Of a stretch of DNA of 45,853 nucleotides, positions 26,537 to 36,666 are shown one piece after another. Within the stretch, counting starts at the first letter, position 1. Each line of letters opens with the position of its first letter. Source of the DNA: Neosynechococcus sphagnicola sy1 (lineage in GTDB: Bacteria > Cyanobacteriota > Cyanobacteriia > Neosynechococcales > Neosynechococcaceae); assembly GCF_000775285.1 (NCBI RefSeq), contig NZ_JJML01000018.1:1-45853 (forward strand), written 5' to 3'. The notes below the pieces were generated by a model that was not told the DNA's origin, did not search any database, and was given only the letters and a program-made list of their open reading frames with translations. The translations under genes and the position numbers were made by a program.

Positions 26537-26844
26537 CTACCAAGTTTGTGCAGCCAGTCGCTGGCACAAACTGGCATCAATATCCGCCAGACAGGGACAG
26601 CCACTTAAGGCCATGGCGAGGTCTAGTTCTTGCCGTAATAGCCCCAGAACCCGTTCTACGCCCGCAGATCCACCCACCGCCAGCCCCCAAAGTATAGGTC
26701 GCCCCAGCAAAATCGCCTGAGCTCCTAAGGCCAACGCTTTCAGGACATCGGTACCCCGACGAATTCCCCCATCCATCAGGACTTCAACCTCCCCATGAAC
26801 GGCTGCAACAACCTGCACCAAGGCATCTAGGGTGGCGATCGCAA
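26537..26844 (-). pseudogene. 5'-truncated FMN-dependent alpha-hydroxy acid dehydrogenase (glycolate/lactate oxidase type)
   Basis: About 100 C-terminal residues remain: [36 protein letters not shown] and [19 protein letters not shown]. These are the end of the TIM barrel, with the phosphate-binding and DGGxRRG motifs, of the glycolate oxidase/lactate oxidase family. The full enzyme has about 360 residues and its active-site His/Arg region is missing. Family-like sequence begins at ATLDAL, immediately next to a HIP1 octamer at 26835-26842; beyond that point the minus strand reads unrelated sequence. The remnant is therefore non-functional. The open frame continues to 26887, but those residues are hydrophobic filler. 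Confidence 0.82.
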
Positions 26845-27174
26845 ACAAGATGAAAAACGTCGCTATCGCTTTGAGTTTCAGATGCAAACCTTTGTCTATA
26901 CAACCGAGTAGCTACTCTAATCGCAGATCTAAAAAGGGTTTCAAGCTTTTATACTCAGCTTTTGTCAGTCAACGAGACCCTATGCTCTGGGAAATGCCCT
27001 CCAGGGAATAGATCGTCTTGGAAATTAGTTAAAGCCTTACCCTGAGAGGGTTACAATAAAAAGGCCGAGCCAATCCAGTTTTATTCTTCCAGGCAGTCTA
27101 CTATAGATAAGCTAGGCCGAATCCCTTCGACCTCATCCTTGATAGCTGCTGAATCATAGGTTTTCCTTCTTGCC
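26845..27174. other. 330-base region upstream of secA, including a possible foreign gene end
   Basis: Right after the HIP1 junction the plus strand reads [18 protein letters not shown] and ends in TTE-stop at about 26911. This looks like the tail of a protein but cannot be assigned. The remainder is more AT-rich and must hold the secA promoter; TTACAATAAAAAGG near 27050-27063 is a candidate -10 region. No RNA gene is evident. Confidence 0.35.
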
Positions 27175-29943
27175 ATGCTGAAGACTCTGCTGGGTGATCC
27201 CAATGCCCGCAAACTCAAGAAATATCAGCCCTATGTGGTTGACATCAATCTCCTGGAAGACGAGATCCAGAAACTATCGGAACAGGAACTGATCGGCAAG
27301 ACTGCGGAATTTAAGCAGCGTCTTGAGAAAGGAGAGTCTCTGGATGACCTCTTGCCAGAGGCCTTCGCCGTGGTTCGAGAAGCAGGGCAACGGGTATTGG
27401 GGATGCGGCACTTTGATGTGCAGTTGTTGGGGGGCATGGTGCTCCATGATGGGCAGATTGCTGAGATGAAAACTGGGGAAGGCAAAACCCTGGTGGCTAC
27501 CCTACCTGCCTACTTGAATGCCCTATCCGGCAAAGGGGTTCACATTGTTACCGTCAATGACTACCTGGCTCGTCGGGATGCAGAGTGGATGGGACAGGTG
27601 CATCGCTATCTCGGACTCAGTGTGGGGCTGATTCAGCAGGGCATGGGGGCCATGGAACGGGAGCGAAATTATGCCTGTGACATTACCTACGCCACGAATA
27701 GTGAGTTGGGCTTCGACTATCTGCGGGATAATATGGCAACAGCCATGCCAGATGTCGTACAGCGGCCCTTCAATTTTTGCATTATTGATGAAGTTGATTC
27801 GGTGCTGATTGATGAAGCCCGGACACCGCTGATCATTTCCGGTCAGCTAGAGCGCCCCACGGAAAAATATTTGCGCGCCTCAGAAGTCGCCTTTTTGCTG
27901 AAGCAGGAAGAGCACTATGAGGTTGATGAAAAAGCGCGTAATGTATTACTCACCGATGAAGGCTTTGAGGCCGCCGAGCAATCCTTGGGGGTACAAGACC
28001 TGTTTGACCCTAAAGATCCGTGGGCACACTACATCTTTAACGCTATTAAAGCCAAGGAACTGTTCATTAAAGATGTGAACTACATCATCCGCAACAACGA
28101 GATTGTGATTGTGGATGAATTTACAGGACGAGTGATGCCAGGGCGGCGTTGGAGTGATGGCTTACACCAAGCAATTGAGGCCAAGGAACGGGTCGATATC
28201 CAGAATGAGACCCAAACCCTGGCAACGATTACCTATCAAAATTTCTTTCTGCTTTACCCCAAGCTGGGGGGAATGACGGGAACTGCTAAAACAGAAGAAG
28301 CAGAATTTGAAAAAATCTACAAACTAGAAGTTACTATTATCCCCACCAATCGAACCACCAAGCGCCGGGATCTCTCGGATGTGGTCTATAAAACGGAGGA
28401 GGCGAAGTGGCGGGCTGTGGCTCAAGAGTGTTCTGAAATGCACGAACTGGGTCGTCCGGTGCTGGTGGGAACCACCAGTGTCGAGAAATCGGAGGTACTG
28501 TCCCGTTTGTTAGCCGAATTGGATGTACCCCATAATTTGCTCAATGCCAAGCCTGAAAATGTGGAGCGGGAGTCGGAAATTATTGCCCAGGCCGGACGCA
28601 AGGGAGCCGTTACCATTGCCACCAACATGGCCGGTCGGGGAACGGACATTATTCTCGGGGGCAACGCCGACTACATGGCACGGCTGAAAGTTCGGGAGTA
28701 TTTCATGCCGCGGATTGTGCAACCCGAGGCAGAAGAGGGCTTCTCAGTCCTGAAAGTGCCAGGTATGGGAGGCTCCCAAGGGGGACAGGGCTTTGCCACC
28801 GATCAAAAAGTCAAGACCTGGAAGGCCTCACCGCAGATTTTTCCCACAGCGCTGGTTCCGGACACTGAGAAGCTGCTGAAGGCGGCGGTAGATTTTGCTG
28901 TGAAGCAGTATGGCGAGCGATCGCTCCCGGAACTGGAAGCGGAGGATCGGGTGGCGGTGGCAGCAGAGAAAGCACCGACGACAGACCCGGTGATTGAAAA
29001 ACTCAGAGAGGTTTATAAGTGTATCCACCAGGAATATGAAACCTTTACCAGTCAAGAACATAGAGATGTTGTACAGCTGGGGGGACTGCATGTAATTGGA
29101 ACTGAACGCCATGAGTCCCGTCGCATTGACAACCAACTGCGAGGTCGTTCGGGGCGGCAGGGTGACCCTGGTACCACGAAGTTCTTCCTAAGTTTGCAGG
29201 ATAACCTGCTGCGAATCTTTGGGGGCGATCGCGTTGCGGGTTTGATGAGTGCCTTCCGCGTCGAAGAGGATATGCCCATTGAGTCAGGTATGCTTACCCG
29301 TTCCCTTGAGGGAGCCCAGAAAAAAGTCGAAACTTACTACTACGACATCCGTAAACAGGTGTTTGAGTACGACGAGGTGATGAACAACCAACGTCGTGCT
29401 ATCTACGCAGAACGGCGGCGCGTATTAGAAGGTCAAGACCTGAAGGAACAGGTGATCAAATATGCCGAGCTAACCATGGATGACATTGTGGAGGCCTATG
29501 TAAATCCCGATCTCCCCCCCGAAGAATGGGATCTGGGAAACATGGTAAATAAGGTCAAGGAGTTTGTCTATCTCCTTCAGGATCTGGAACCGGATCAAAT
29601 GGAAGATTTGAACATGAGTGAGCTTAAAATCTTCCTCCATGAGCAGGTGCGGATTGCCTATGACCTGAAGGAGGCGCAAGTCGATCAAATCCAGGCCGGA
29701 CTAATGCGGCAGGCAGAACGCTTTTTTATCCTGCAACAGATCGACACCCTCTGGCGGGAACACCTGCAACAAATGGATGCCCTGCGGGATGCCGTGGGTC
29801 TGCGAGGTTACGGTCAAAAAGACCCGCTGATTGAGTACAAGAGTGAGGGCTATGAACTGTTCTTGCAGATGATGACGGATATTCGCCGGAATGTCGTCTA
29901 TTCCCTGTTCCAGTTTGAACCTCAGGTGCAGCAACCCGTCTAG
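27175..29943 (+). CDS. secA: Preprotein translocase ATPase SecA
   Basis: This 922-residue protein matches SecA along its length. The Walker A motif MKTGEGKT lies at residues 98-105 and the DEAD-type motif DEVD at 205-208. The preprotein-crosslinking region follows, then [13 protein letters not shown], the [21 protein letters not shown] block (motifs V and VI) and the helical scaffold/wing region. The protein ends [11 protein letters not shown] without the cysteine-rich zinc-binding tail found in E. coli. Lack of that tail is usual in cyanobacterial and plastid SecA. SecA drives Sec-dependent export across the cytoplasmic and thylakoid membranes by ATP hydrolysis. The gene is intact and faces the histidine kinase, with 13 bases between their stop codons. 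Confidence 0.97.
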   Translation: MLKTLLGDPNARKLKKYQPYVVDINLLEDEIQKLSEQELIGKTAEFKQRLEKGESLDDLLPEAFAVVREAGQRVLGMRHFDVQLLGGMVLHDGQIAEMKTGEGKTLVATLPAYLNALSGKGVHIVTVNDYLARRDAEWMGQVHRYLGLSVGLIQQGMGAMERERNYACDITYATNSELGFDYLRDNMATAMPDVVQRPFNFCIIDEVDSVLIDEARTPLIISGQLERPTEKYLRASEVAFLLKQEEHYEVDEKARNVLLTDEGFEAAEQSLGVQDLFDPKDPWAHYIFNAIKAKELFIKDVNYIIRNNEIVIVDEFTGRVMPGRRWSDGLHQAIEAKERVDIQNETQTLATITYQNFFLLYPKLGGMTGTAKTEEAEFEKIYKLEVTIIPTNRTTKRRDLSDVVYKTEEAKWRAVAQECSEMHELGRPVLVGTTSVEKSEVLSRLLAELDVPHNLLNAKPENVERESEIIAQAGRKGAVTIATNMAGRGTDIILGGNADYMARLKVREYFMPRIVQPEAEEGFSVLKVPGMGGSQGGQGFATDQKVKTWKASPQIFPTALVPDTEKLLKAAVDFAVKQYGERSLPELEAEDRVAVAAEKAPTTDPVIEKLREVYKCIHQEYETFTSQEHRDVVQLGGLHVIGTERHESRRIDNQLRGRSGRQGDPGTTKFFLSLQDNLLRIFGGDRVAGLMSAFRVEEDMPIESGMLTRSLEGAQKKVETYYYDIRKQVFEYDEVMNNQRRAIYAERRRVLEGQDLKEQVIKYAELTMDDIVEAYVNPDLPPEEWDLGNMVNKVKEFVYLLQDLEPDQMEDLNMSELKIFLHEQVRIAYDLKEAQVDQIQAGLMRQAERFFILQQIDTLWREHLQQMDALRDAVGLRGYGQKDPLIEYKSEGYELFLQMMTDIRRNVVYSLFQFEPQVQQPV

Positions 29944-29956
29944 TAATCGTGAACCC

Positions 29957-32900
29957 CTAACGACTAGCTGGGGGACGACTGCCTAGGGATGCCACTGCAC
30001 GGTTGAGGGTCTGTTGCAGTGCCTCCATTCTCAGGGGTTTACTGAGATAGTCATCCATCCCCGCAGCAAAACAGCGATCGCGGTCTTCCTGCATCGCATT
30101 AGCGGTCAAGGCAATAATCAAAGGGCACTGCCCAGGGTTCTGCTGCTGTCGGATTTGACGCGTCGCTTCTAGACCATCCATTTCTGGCATTTGTACATCC
30201 ATCAAAATGATGTCGTAGGGAGATGCCGCCAAGGCCGAGAGTACTTCGAGTCCATTTTTTGCCAGATCTGCGGTATAATCCAATTTCTCTAACATTCGTA
30301 GCCCCAGTTTTTGATTTACGGGATTATCCTCGGCGAGCAGCAGTCGCAAGCTGGATGCAGCAGTCCCCGTTGGGGAGGTGACGGCAGGCAGACCTTGGGG
30401 GAAGACATCTAGAGCCGTTTCAGCAGGGGGCTGGATCAGTACCGGAATCTCAAAGGAGAAGGTGGTCCCGACCCCGAGGACACTACGAACTTGAATCTTG
30501 CCCCCCATCAACTGGACAAATTTTTGACTAATGGCCAGCCCCAACCCGGTGCCTTCTTGGGATTGGCGGCCCGCATCTGCCTGGACAAAGGGGGCGAAAA
30601 TCGTTGATAAATCCTGGAGGCTAATCCCCATTCCAGAGTCTGTGATCTCAAAGCTAATCAGGGGGTGAGGGGGAGACTTCCCAGGGTGGACAGTGCAATC
30701 CACTGTTAGGGTCACTGCCCCTGTGGTGGTAAATTTAATCGCATTGCCCAACAGATTAATCAACACCTGACGTAATTTCACCTCATCCGTATGAATTAAC
30801 TGGGGGACTGTGGGCGATCGCTGGACGCAGAGGGATAAACCCTTAGCCTCTGCCTTGAGCTGCAACATATTCTGCAAACTGGTGAGCAAGTGGTGCAAAT
30901 CAAAGGTCGTTGAATTTAACGTAATTTGCCCTGACTCAATTTTGGACATTTCCAGGACATCGTTAATTAAGGCCAGCAAATGCTCCCCACTGCGAGTAAT
31001 GATGGTGAGATGCTCCTGCTGCTCCGGGGTCAGAATGGCTTCGCATTGCATCAACTGGGCAAACCCCAGTACGGCGTTCAGGGGGGTGCGCAGTTCATGG
31101 CTCATCCGCGCTAGAAATTCACTTTTGGCATGGTTGGCAGCTTCTGCAGCTTCTTTGGCCTCTTGGAGCGCAACAGTGGCTAATTGTCGTTCGGCTTCCA
31201 CACGCTGGCGCTCGGCCTCAGAGTACTTTGCGTCGCTGATGTCCTGAAGTTGGGCGATAAAGTACAACGGTTGTTGTTGGGAATTACGAATCAGAGAGAC
31301 ACTGAGATGCACCCAAACCGTCTGCCCCGACTTGTGGAGATAGCGTTGCTCGATATGAAAGTAGTGAATCGCCCCCGCTAAAAGTTGCTGCTGCGGGATC
31401 GTCGCGAATTCTCGATCCCCTGGATGGGTAATGTCCTGGAAGTGCAGATTCAACAGTTCTGAAGCCGAATAGCCGACAATCTGACAGACCGAGGCATTAA
31501 CCCGCAAAATTTTCCCGTCAATGGAAACCAGACACATGCCAATCGCCGCTGTCTCAAAGGCGCTTCTAAACTGATTTTCACTTTGGCGGAGCGCCTCTGT
31601 CCGGTGGGCGATTTGGTTCGCCAGGGTGCGATTATAGTCTTCTAGCAGCCGTTGGGTCTGTTTGCGTTCACGAATATCTTGAAACACCACCACCGCATAG
31701 ATAATTTCTCCGGTGGCATCACGAATGGGAGTTGCCCGCAGTTCAAAGGGAATCACCCGGCCATCATGGCGAAATTCAATGTCCTCAATGATGACGTTTT
31801 CACCCCGGAGTGCCCGCAGTGCTGGCAGGTCTTCTAAGGGATAGAGCTGATCGGTACCGATGCGATAGAGGTGGTAGGTATCAGCCAAGTCTGCACCGAT
31901 CGTCTCAGGAATCACCGATAAGCCCAACAAGTGAGCGGCGGTTTGATTGCAATAGGTCACTTGACCCTCAGTACCATGAACCACAACCCCTATGGGCAAT
32001 GCTTCTAAAAATTGAGTGAGCCGGTGTTCGCTCTGGGAGAGGGCGCGGTTCAGCAAGGTCATCTGGGAAAACGAGGCTTGCAGTTGGGCCGCCATCTCTT
32101 GAAACGATTGGGCTAGCTCCCCCACGGCATCGACTCGCTCCAAGGGTTGGGGATGATGCCATTCCCTTCGGGCAATTTTTTTGGCCGTGGCATTCAGTTG
32201 TAAAATCGGCTGGGTAATCCACCGGGCTGTTATCATCCCCCCTGCGATCGCGACCATGAAGGCAATCCCGCACAACACGATCGTGACTTGGGTGTTGGCA
32301 TAGATATGTCCCATGAAGTCAGACTCTGGAACCACCACCACAATCAGCCAGTCCAGTCCCTGCTGATCCTGCCACGGGGTCACTTGCACAAACTGCCGCC
32401 CCCCGGCAAAACGAGGGGTCAGCTGCTGGGACTGCTGAATGGCACCGAGACCGCCAAACTGCTGCACCAAGTATCGAGCCGTGGCTTGGGTCAGGGGATC
32501 GGCGCTATCGATGGCTAAGAGTCGGTGGGCTTCTCCGTGGTCAACACTAAAGACTGGGTGCCCACTGGAACCAGCAACCAGGAAACCGTTCCGCTCCACT
32601 ATAAAGGTGCGACCATGGGAACTGATCTGCAAGCTCCGCAGCATTTCACCGATCTTGGGTAAGAGTAGATCCACGCCAATCACACCCACCAACTGCCCCG
32701 TTTTGCCATAGACAGGGTAGCTGGATGAAATGGAGAGCACTTCGGGTTTATCCTGCCACTGGTAAATCTGACTCCAGACGGGGTGACCCGCAGCGACGGC
32801 TGCCGTGTACCAGCCTTCCTGGCGGATATCACCGGTGTGATCATCAACCTGAATCAGGTGGGTTCTTCGCCCCTGAGCATCGGTGGTGTAATAGTAAGCC

Positions 32901-33340
32901 TTAGCCGTTCCTTGCTTCAGCGTGGTCTCAATCCGCTGCAACGTTCCATCCTCTAGGCGTTCCACGCCCGAAAACTCTTTTTGTTGATTTCCAAAGTTGA
33001 TATAGCCGACATTGAAAATTTGCATCTGCTTCCAGAAGAAGCGTCCCATGGTTTCAAAGTCTTGGAGGTTTAACATCCCCAGTTCAATGGCCTCAAGATT
33101 GAGTTGATTAATTTGATGGGGGATGGCCAGGTAGTGATTGAGTTCTTGGTTCACCCGTTCTCCAACGGCAGTACTCAACTGGGTCGCCATTTCATTCACC
33201 ACCTGTTGCCCATTTTTAAAGGACAGGTACCCCACCAAGCCAACTGCGGCGACAATTTGCAGTACAAAGGGGACGATCAGCACCGCTTGTAGGGGGAACT
33301 TGCCAGCAAACCTGGCAATGGAGCGTTGAAAACCGACCAT
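29957..33340 (-). CDS. Hybrid sensor histidine kinase: extracytoplasmic Cache-type sensor, HAMP, two PAS, kinase and receiver
   Basis: The protein has 1127 residues from the ATG at 33340; an in-frame TTG lies two codons upstream. The order is: first membrane helix at about 17-40; a large periplasmic dCache-like sensor at about 40-345 (VIGVDLLLPKIGEML, FIVERNGFLVAGSSG); second helix at about 350-370; HAMP to about 425; PAS near 443-560; a second PAS/PAC near 590-710; HisKA with the phospho-acceptor His748 in MSHELRTPLNAVLGF; HATPase with NLLGNAIKFT and GTGLGLAIS; and a C-terminal receiver with Asp1048 in LMDVQMPEMDG. Such proteins sense a small extracellular ligand and phosphorylate their own receiver. 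No separate regulator gene is adjacent, so the output is unknown. Confidence 0.93.
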   Translation of the reverse strand: MVGFQRSIARFAGKFPLQAVLIVPFVLQIVAAVGLVGYLSFKNGQQVVNEMATQLSTAVGERVNQELNHYLAIPHQINQLNLEAIELGMLNLQDFETMGRFFWKQMQIFNVGYINFGNQQKEFSGVERLEDGTLQRIETTLKQGTAKAYYYTTDAQGRRTHLIQVDDHTGDIRQEGWYTAAVAAGHPVWSQIYQWQDKPEVLSISSSYPVYGKTGQLVGVIGVDLLLPKIGEMLRSLQISSHGRTFIVERNGFLVAGSSGHPVFSVDHGEAHRLLAIDSADPLTQATARYLVQQFGGLGAIQQSQQLTPRFAGGRQFVQVTPWQDQQGLDWLIVVVVPESDFMGHIYANTQVTIVLCGIAFMVAIAGGMITARWITQPILQLNATAKKIARREWHHPQPLERVDAVGELAQSFQEMAAQLQASFSQMTLLNRALSQSEHRLTQFLEALPIGVVVHGTEGQVTYCNQTAAHLLGLSVIPETIGADLADTYHLYRIGTDQLYPLEDLPALRALRGENVIIEDIEFRHDGRVIPFELRATPIRDATGEIIYAVVVFQDIRERKQTQRLLEDYNRTLANQIAHRTEALRQSENQFRSAFETAAIGMCLVSIDGKILRVNASVCQIVGYSASELLNLHFQDITHPGDREFATIPQQQLLAGAIHYFHIEQRYLHKSGQTVWVHLSVSLIRNSQQQPLYFIAQLQDISDAKYSEAERQRVEAERQLATVALQEAKEAAEAANHAKSEFLARMSHELRTPLNAVLGFAQLMQCEAILTPEQQEHLTIITRSGEHLLALINDVLEMSKIESGQITLNSTTFDLHHLLTSLQNMLQLKAEAKGLSLCVQRSPTVPQLIHTDEVKLRQVLINLLGNAIKFTTTGAVTLTVDCTVHPGKSPPHPLISFEITDSGMGISLQDLSTIFAPFVQADAGRQSQEGTGLGLAISQKFVQLMGGKIQVRSVLGVGTTFSFEIPVLIQPPAETALDVFPQGLPAVTSPTGTAASSLRLLLAEDNPVNQKLGLRMLEKLDYTADLAKNGLEVLSALAASPYDIILMDVQMPEMDGLEATRQIRQQQNPGQCPLIIALTANAMQEDRDRCFAAGMDDYLSKPLRMEALQQTLNRAVASLGSRPPASR

Positions 33341-33561
33341 GGACAAAACCTATGGAGCGTTAAACCGAGGGTTACTCAAAAACTCTCTTTGGATCGATGC
33401 TACGGCAAGATAGGTCATTTAGGGTTGGCCGAAGAATATTGCCTGATGACCCACATCAGCCTTGAGGCAAGCCTTTAAGGGGCGGATCGGCTCTCGAATT
33501 GGTATCCTTGATTTCCTGCAACGTGTTGAATTGCTCAAAAGATTACTCTTAGAGGCATCGG

Positions 33562-33596
33562 TGGGAAAATCCAATGGGTTTTTAGGGATTTTCCCA
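33562..33596. promoter_or_regulatory. 11-bp perfect inverted repeat, 13-base spacer
   Basis: TGGGAAAATCC pairs with GGATTTTCCCA around the spacer AATGGGTTTTTAG. It lies about 255 bases before the glycosyltransferase-methyltransferase gene and about 220 bases before the kinase gene. Without a trailing T-run it is more likely a protein-binding site or a 5' leader stem than a terminator. Confidence 0.4.
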
Positions 33597-33646
33597 GGGA
33601 TCTATTCATCGACGCGATCGCTCTGATGCTGATCCCAGGGGGTACA

Positions 33647-33663
33647 ATTCAGGAATCCTGAAT
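33647..33663. promoter_or_regulatory. 17-base palindrome upstream of the glycan gene
   Basis: ATTCAGGA and TCCTGAAT flank a single central A. The symmetry and length suit an operator for a dimeric regulator. It is about 190 bases upstream of the ATG at 33851. Confidence 0.4.
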
Positions 33664-33850
33664 GTATATGACGACTTCGGTTTCTACACCAGTTTTTGTC
33701 GTCAAAAAACTGAGGTTTGCTGGGGAATCAAAGACCAATATGAATGCAGATTAATGCCAAGACTATACAAGTTTTTAAGCATTTTTCAAGAAAATATAAT
33801 AATTTATTTCTGTTGATTTGACTTGATATTTTCTGCCCCTACTTCAGCCT

Positions 33851-35521
33851 ATGGACACCCAAACCCTGAGCTTTCTTCTGGAGTATTCTCCGACGCCGAT
33901 TTACCAACGGATTATTCATTGCTATGAGGTGACACTCCGGGAATTAGGATATGGGGTGGTGACGCTGAATCCCGGCGATTATCCCCACCTTCAGGATTAT
34001 CTGCACGCCATTGCGCACAGTGGAGTAGACGGTTGCTGGATTACCAATTCAGAGGCAAGGTTAGCCTCCTATGTACCGGAGCAGAATCGGTTTTTGTATG
34101 AGCTGATTGATCTGCCTCTCATCTTTATTCACCATGACAATCTTTTCGGCAGCTTTAGTGTCTATCGCAATGAAGATCAACGCCTGCCAGCCTTTTATCG
34201 CACCCGACAGCGAAGCTGCCACTTTTGCGTCGAAGCATTTAATCTTCAAGACCTGAAAACCTTAGGGATTCGCCAGAGCTATCCCATCCGTCATGCCTCG
34301 GAATTCACCTACACGCCACCGGATGCAACTGAGCGCTATCCCCTGTCCTTTGTGGGACATGTGCTGCCGGAGATTGACCCGGAGTATTTCCAACTCCCCG
34401 CAGCAACACAACTCCAAGCGGACTTGCAAAAACGCCTCTCCAACTTCGCTACGGAACTCCAATCCTCTGCGATCGCCTATGCTCAACAATCCTGTGAGCA
34501 GGCTGAAAACGTCTTTGAGTGGTTAACTGCCAAGTACTACTACATCTTCTTACTAAATCTCCATTCCAATGCCTTCCGGGGAGCTTTGATCCAACGTCTG
34601 TGTGCTCCTGAGATCCATATTTTTGGGGGCGACCCTGCTGCTCTCGTTGGCTTAAGCCGCGATCGCCGCCTCTCCTGCCCTGGGGTACGCTATCATCCAG
34701 CAACCTGTGATCCTGCGGTCACACAGCAGATCTATGCCAATTCGACAATTAACCTCAACATCACCTCCCTCCAGTTTGATCAGGCCGTGAATAATCGCAT
34801 CCTTGATGTTGCAGCAGTGGGTGGTTTTGTGCTCACGGATTGGAAATCGGATCTAGAGGAAATGACATCGGTTCATGCCGAAATTTCCTACCGCACGATT
34901 GATGAACTCGAAGCTAAAATTGCCTACTACTCCGCCCATGAGGCAGAACGGGCAGAAATTGCTCAGCTGTTTCATAGGGAAGTCAGTCAGCGCTATTCCT
35001 ACCAAGCAACGGTGATCCAGATACTCTCCCATTTCTTAACCATGCATACCCGTGAACCTAGCCCCTATCGGATCGATTTAGGATGTGGTCCCTTCAAGTC
35101 AGCAGGATTTATCGGGGTGGACATTGCTGCTGTCCCTGGCGTTGATGTTGTCGCGGATTTGACCCAGGCGTTTCCTTTTGCCGACAGCAGCATTGATGAA
35201 GTCAGAGCCCATGATGTCATTGAACACTTGCCTGACAGTATTCACACCATGAATGAAATTTGGCGAATTTGTAAGCCGGGGGCTACCGTTGATATTCGAG
35301 TTCCCTCAACCGAAGGTCGGGGAGCTTTTCAAGATCCGACCCATATTAGCTTTTGGAATCTCGACACCTTTCGGTATTACTGCATCGAGTTCCCAGAGCA
35401 GCTAGCACAGGGGCAACACTACGGCTTTCAGGGCGCATTTCAGATTCAAACCTTAACCCAGGAAACATCACCGGGACAGGTGATTCATGTGCTCGCGAAG
35501 CTGACCGCTATGAAGCCTTAA
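33851..35521 (+). CDS. Glycosyltransferase-methyltransferase fusion protein
   Basis: This 556-residue protein has two parts. Residues of about 1-400 look like a GT-B type glycosyltransferase of the CgeB/DUF3880 style, with IHIFGGDPAALVG, a Rossmann-like segment, and NSTINLNITSLQFDQAVNNR followed by ILDVAAVGGFVLTDW near 315-345. The donor and acceptor are not predictable. Residues 405-556 form a class I SAM-dependent methyltransferase with DLGCG at 409-413, GVDVVADLTQAFPFAD, HDVIEHLPDSIHTMNE and PSTEGRGAFQDPTHISFWN. The methyltransferase half is very similar to the N-terminal domain of the gene at 39561. The joint protein could add a sugar and methylate it in surface glycan synthesis; that is inference. 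It converges on dcd with 12 bases between stops. Confidence 0.82.
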   Translation: MDTQTLSFLLEYSPTPIYQRIIHCYEVTLRELGYGVVTLNPGDYPHLQDYLHAIAHSGVDGCWITNSEARLASYVPEQNRFLYELIDLPLIFIHHDNLFGSFSVYRNEDQRLPAFYRTRQRSCHFCVEAFNLQDLKTLGIRQSYPIRHASEFTYTPPDATERYPLSFVGHVLPEIDPEYFQLPAATQLQADLQKRLSNFATELQSSAIAYAQQSCEQAENVFEWLTAKYYYIFLLNLHSNAFRGALIQRLCAPEIHIFGGDPAALVGLSRDRRLSCPGVRYHPATCDPAVTQQIYANSTINLNITSLQFDQAVNNRILDVAAVGGFVLTDWKSDLEEMTSVHAEISYRTIDELEAKIAYYSAHEAERAEIAQLFHREVSQRYSYQATVIQILSHFLTMHTREPSPYRIDLGCGPFKSAGFIGVDIAAVPGVDVVADLTQAFPFADSSIDEVRAHDVIEHLPDSIHTMNEIWRICKPGATVDIRVPSTEGRGAFQDPTHISFWNLDTFRYYCIEFPEQLAQGQHYGFQGAFQIQTLTQETSPGQVIHVLAKLTAMKP

Positions 35522-35533
35522 GCCAGACAACTA

Positions 35534-36133
35534 TTACACTTTGGCAACAATGACCTCACAGGGTTGATCCTGGTACTTCCCAGAGCGAGCAGCATAGGTG
35601 GTCTGACAGGGTTCGCCTTCAAAAAACAACAGCTGGCAGACCCCTTCCCCTGGATAAATCCGACAGTCAGCACTGGAGGCATTGGAAAACTCCAGGGTTA
35701 AATGCCCCCGCCACCCCGCTTCAGCAGGGGTAAGATTGGCAATCAGACCCACTCTGGCATAGGTACTCTTGCCAATACAAAGCACCGAAATATTATCGGG
35801 AACCTCTAGGCGCTCTAAGGCCACACCAAGACCATAGCTGTGTGCCGGAATAATAAAGTAATCGCCATCCTCATCGGTATGCAAAGGGACAGATTCTAAG
35901 TTATGGGGGTTGAAGCGTTTGGGATTCACAACCGTACCGGGAATATGACGAAACACCTTAAACTCGGCAGGTGCTAGACGTAGATCATATCCGTAGGATG
36001 AGAGTCCATAACTAATGATCTTGCGGAATTCACCCGTGAGTGCTCCTTCCACTTCCCTGACGAGGTGGGGAACAAAGGGGCTGATCATGCCTTTTGTGGC
36101 CTGCTCAATAATCCAGCGATCGTTTTTTAGCAT
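35534..36133 (-). CDS. dcd: dCTP deaminase
   Basis: The protein has 199 residues from the ATG at 36133; a TTG six codons upstream extends the open frame. It starts MLKNDRWIIEQATKGMISPF and carries the family blocks SYGLSSYGYDLRLAPAEF, IIPAHSYGLGVALERLEVP, GKSTYARVGLIANLTPAEAG and HLTLEFSNAS, with the catalytic Glu in the last. The C-terminal CQLLFFEGE is also typical. The enzyme deaminates dCTP to dUTP on the route to dTMP. A bifunctional deaminase/dUTPase activity cannot be judged from sequence alone. It is transcribed opposite to the glycan genes around it, so it is probably an unrelated housekeeping gene. Confidence 0.94.
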   Translation of the reverse strand: MLKNDRWIIEQATKGMISPFVPHLVREVEGALTGEFRKIISYGLSSYGYDLRLAPAEFKVFRHIPGTVVNPKRFNPHNLESVPLHTDEDGDYFIIPAHSYGLGVALERLEVPDNISVLCIGKSTYARVGLIANLTPAEAGWRGHLTLEFSNASSADCRIYPGEGVCQLLFFEGEPCQTTYAARSGKYQDQPCEVIVAKV

Positions 36134-36485
36134 CGGATTGGGCTTAATCAATTAATAATAGAGGGCTTACAGGCGTCTTAATTTTATCAACAAAGCATTT
36201 TAGATTTTTATTTCCTGATTTTTATTGCCAAAGGTAAAGTGTAAAGATTAATAGATCATCTGAGAGAAAGTTTGATGGCTCCCAGTATGATGAGATTATC
36301 AAAGAATAAAATCAAGTTTTGGGTAGACACAAAAAGCAACTTCAGTTTATTCATCCCTCTAGAGCTTAAGGTGACCCCAGTAACAAAGGCCTAAGGATGG
36401 TAAGTGCAGGCAGCTTTAGGTTTTGATTGCCCACTAGGTAAAGTGTTTCAGCTTTAAAACAATTCTAATCCCTGAGGTGAGCATC
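36134..36485. other. 352-base AT-rich divergent intergenic region
   Basis: This region holds the promoters of dcd (minus) and of the 49-residue protein (plus). The first 200 bases are markedly AT-rich. A long 5' leader with a GAGGTGA ribosome-binding site near 36475-36481 precedes the small gene. I looked for a riboswitch-like fold and recognise none. Confidence 0.4.
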
Positions 36486-36635
36486 ATGAATATTTCTAGA
36501 ATGCTTGACACAACCTTGCAGTATCTCTCAGGAGCCATGGCTCGGATATTTGGGCCAACGGACGATAACTACCCTGCCACGGGGGTGCAGCCCTTTGAAG
36601 ATAAGCTCCGGAAGCGTTCTCGTCGTCGGGATTAG
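36486..36635 (+). CDS. 49-residue conserved-looking cyanobacterial small protein
   Basis: A 50-codon frame starts at the ATG at 36486 behind a good GAGGTGA ribosome-binding site and is followed 31 bases later by a strong terminator. The product begins MNISRMLDTTLQYLSGAMA, continues RIFGPTDDNYPATGVQPFED and ends KLRKRSRRRD. The N-terminal half could form an amphipathic helix, the middle PTDDNYPATGVQPF is motif-like, and the tail is strongly basic. I recall similar short proteins in other cyanobacteria but know no function. The basic tail might bind nucleic acid or acidic membrane lipids; that is a guess. Its own leader and terminator suggest a separately transcribed gene. Confidence 0.75.
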   Translation: MNISRMLDTTLQYLSGAMARIFGPTDDNYPATGVQPFEDKLRKRSRRRD

Positions 36636-36666
36636 TCCACTGGGGTGACTTGTTTGAATAAAATCA

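Larger units (their letters stand above)
33341..33850. other. 510-base divergent intergenic region with two inverted repeats
   Basis: This stretch separates the minus-strand histidine kinase from the plus-strand glycosyltransferase-methyltransferase. The last 130 bases before 33851 are clearly AT-rich, unlike the surrounding DNA. A HIP1-like GCGATCGC lies near 33615. Two inverted repeats (listed separately) fall in the middle. No supported ORF or RNA gene is present. Confidence 0.45.
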
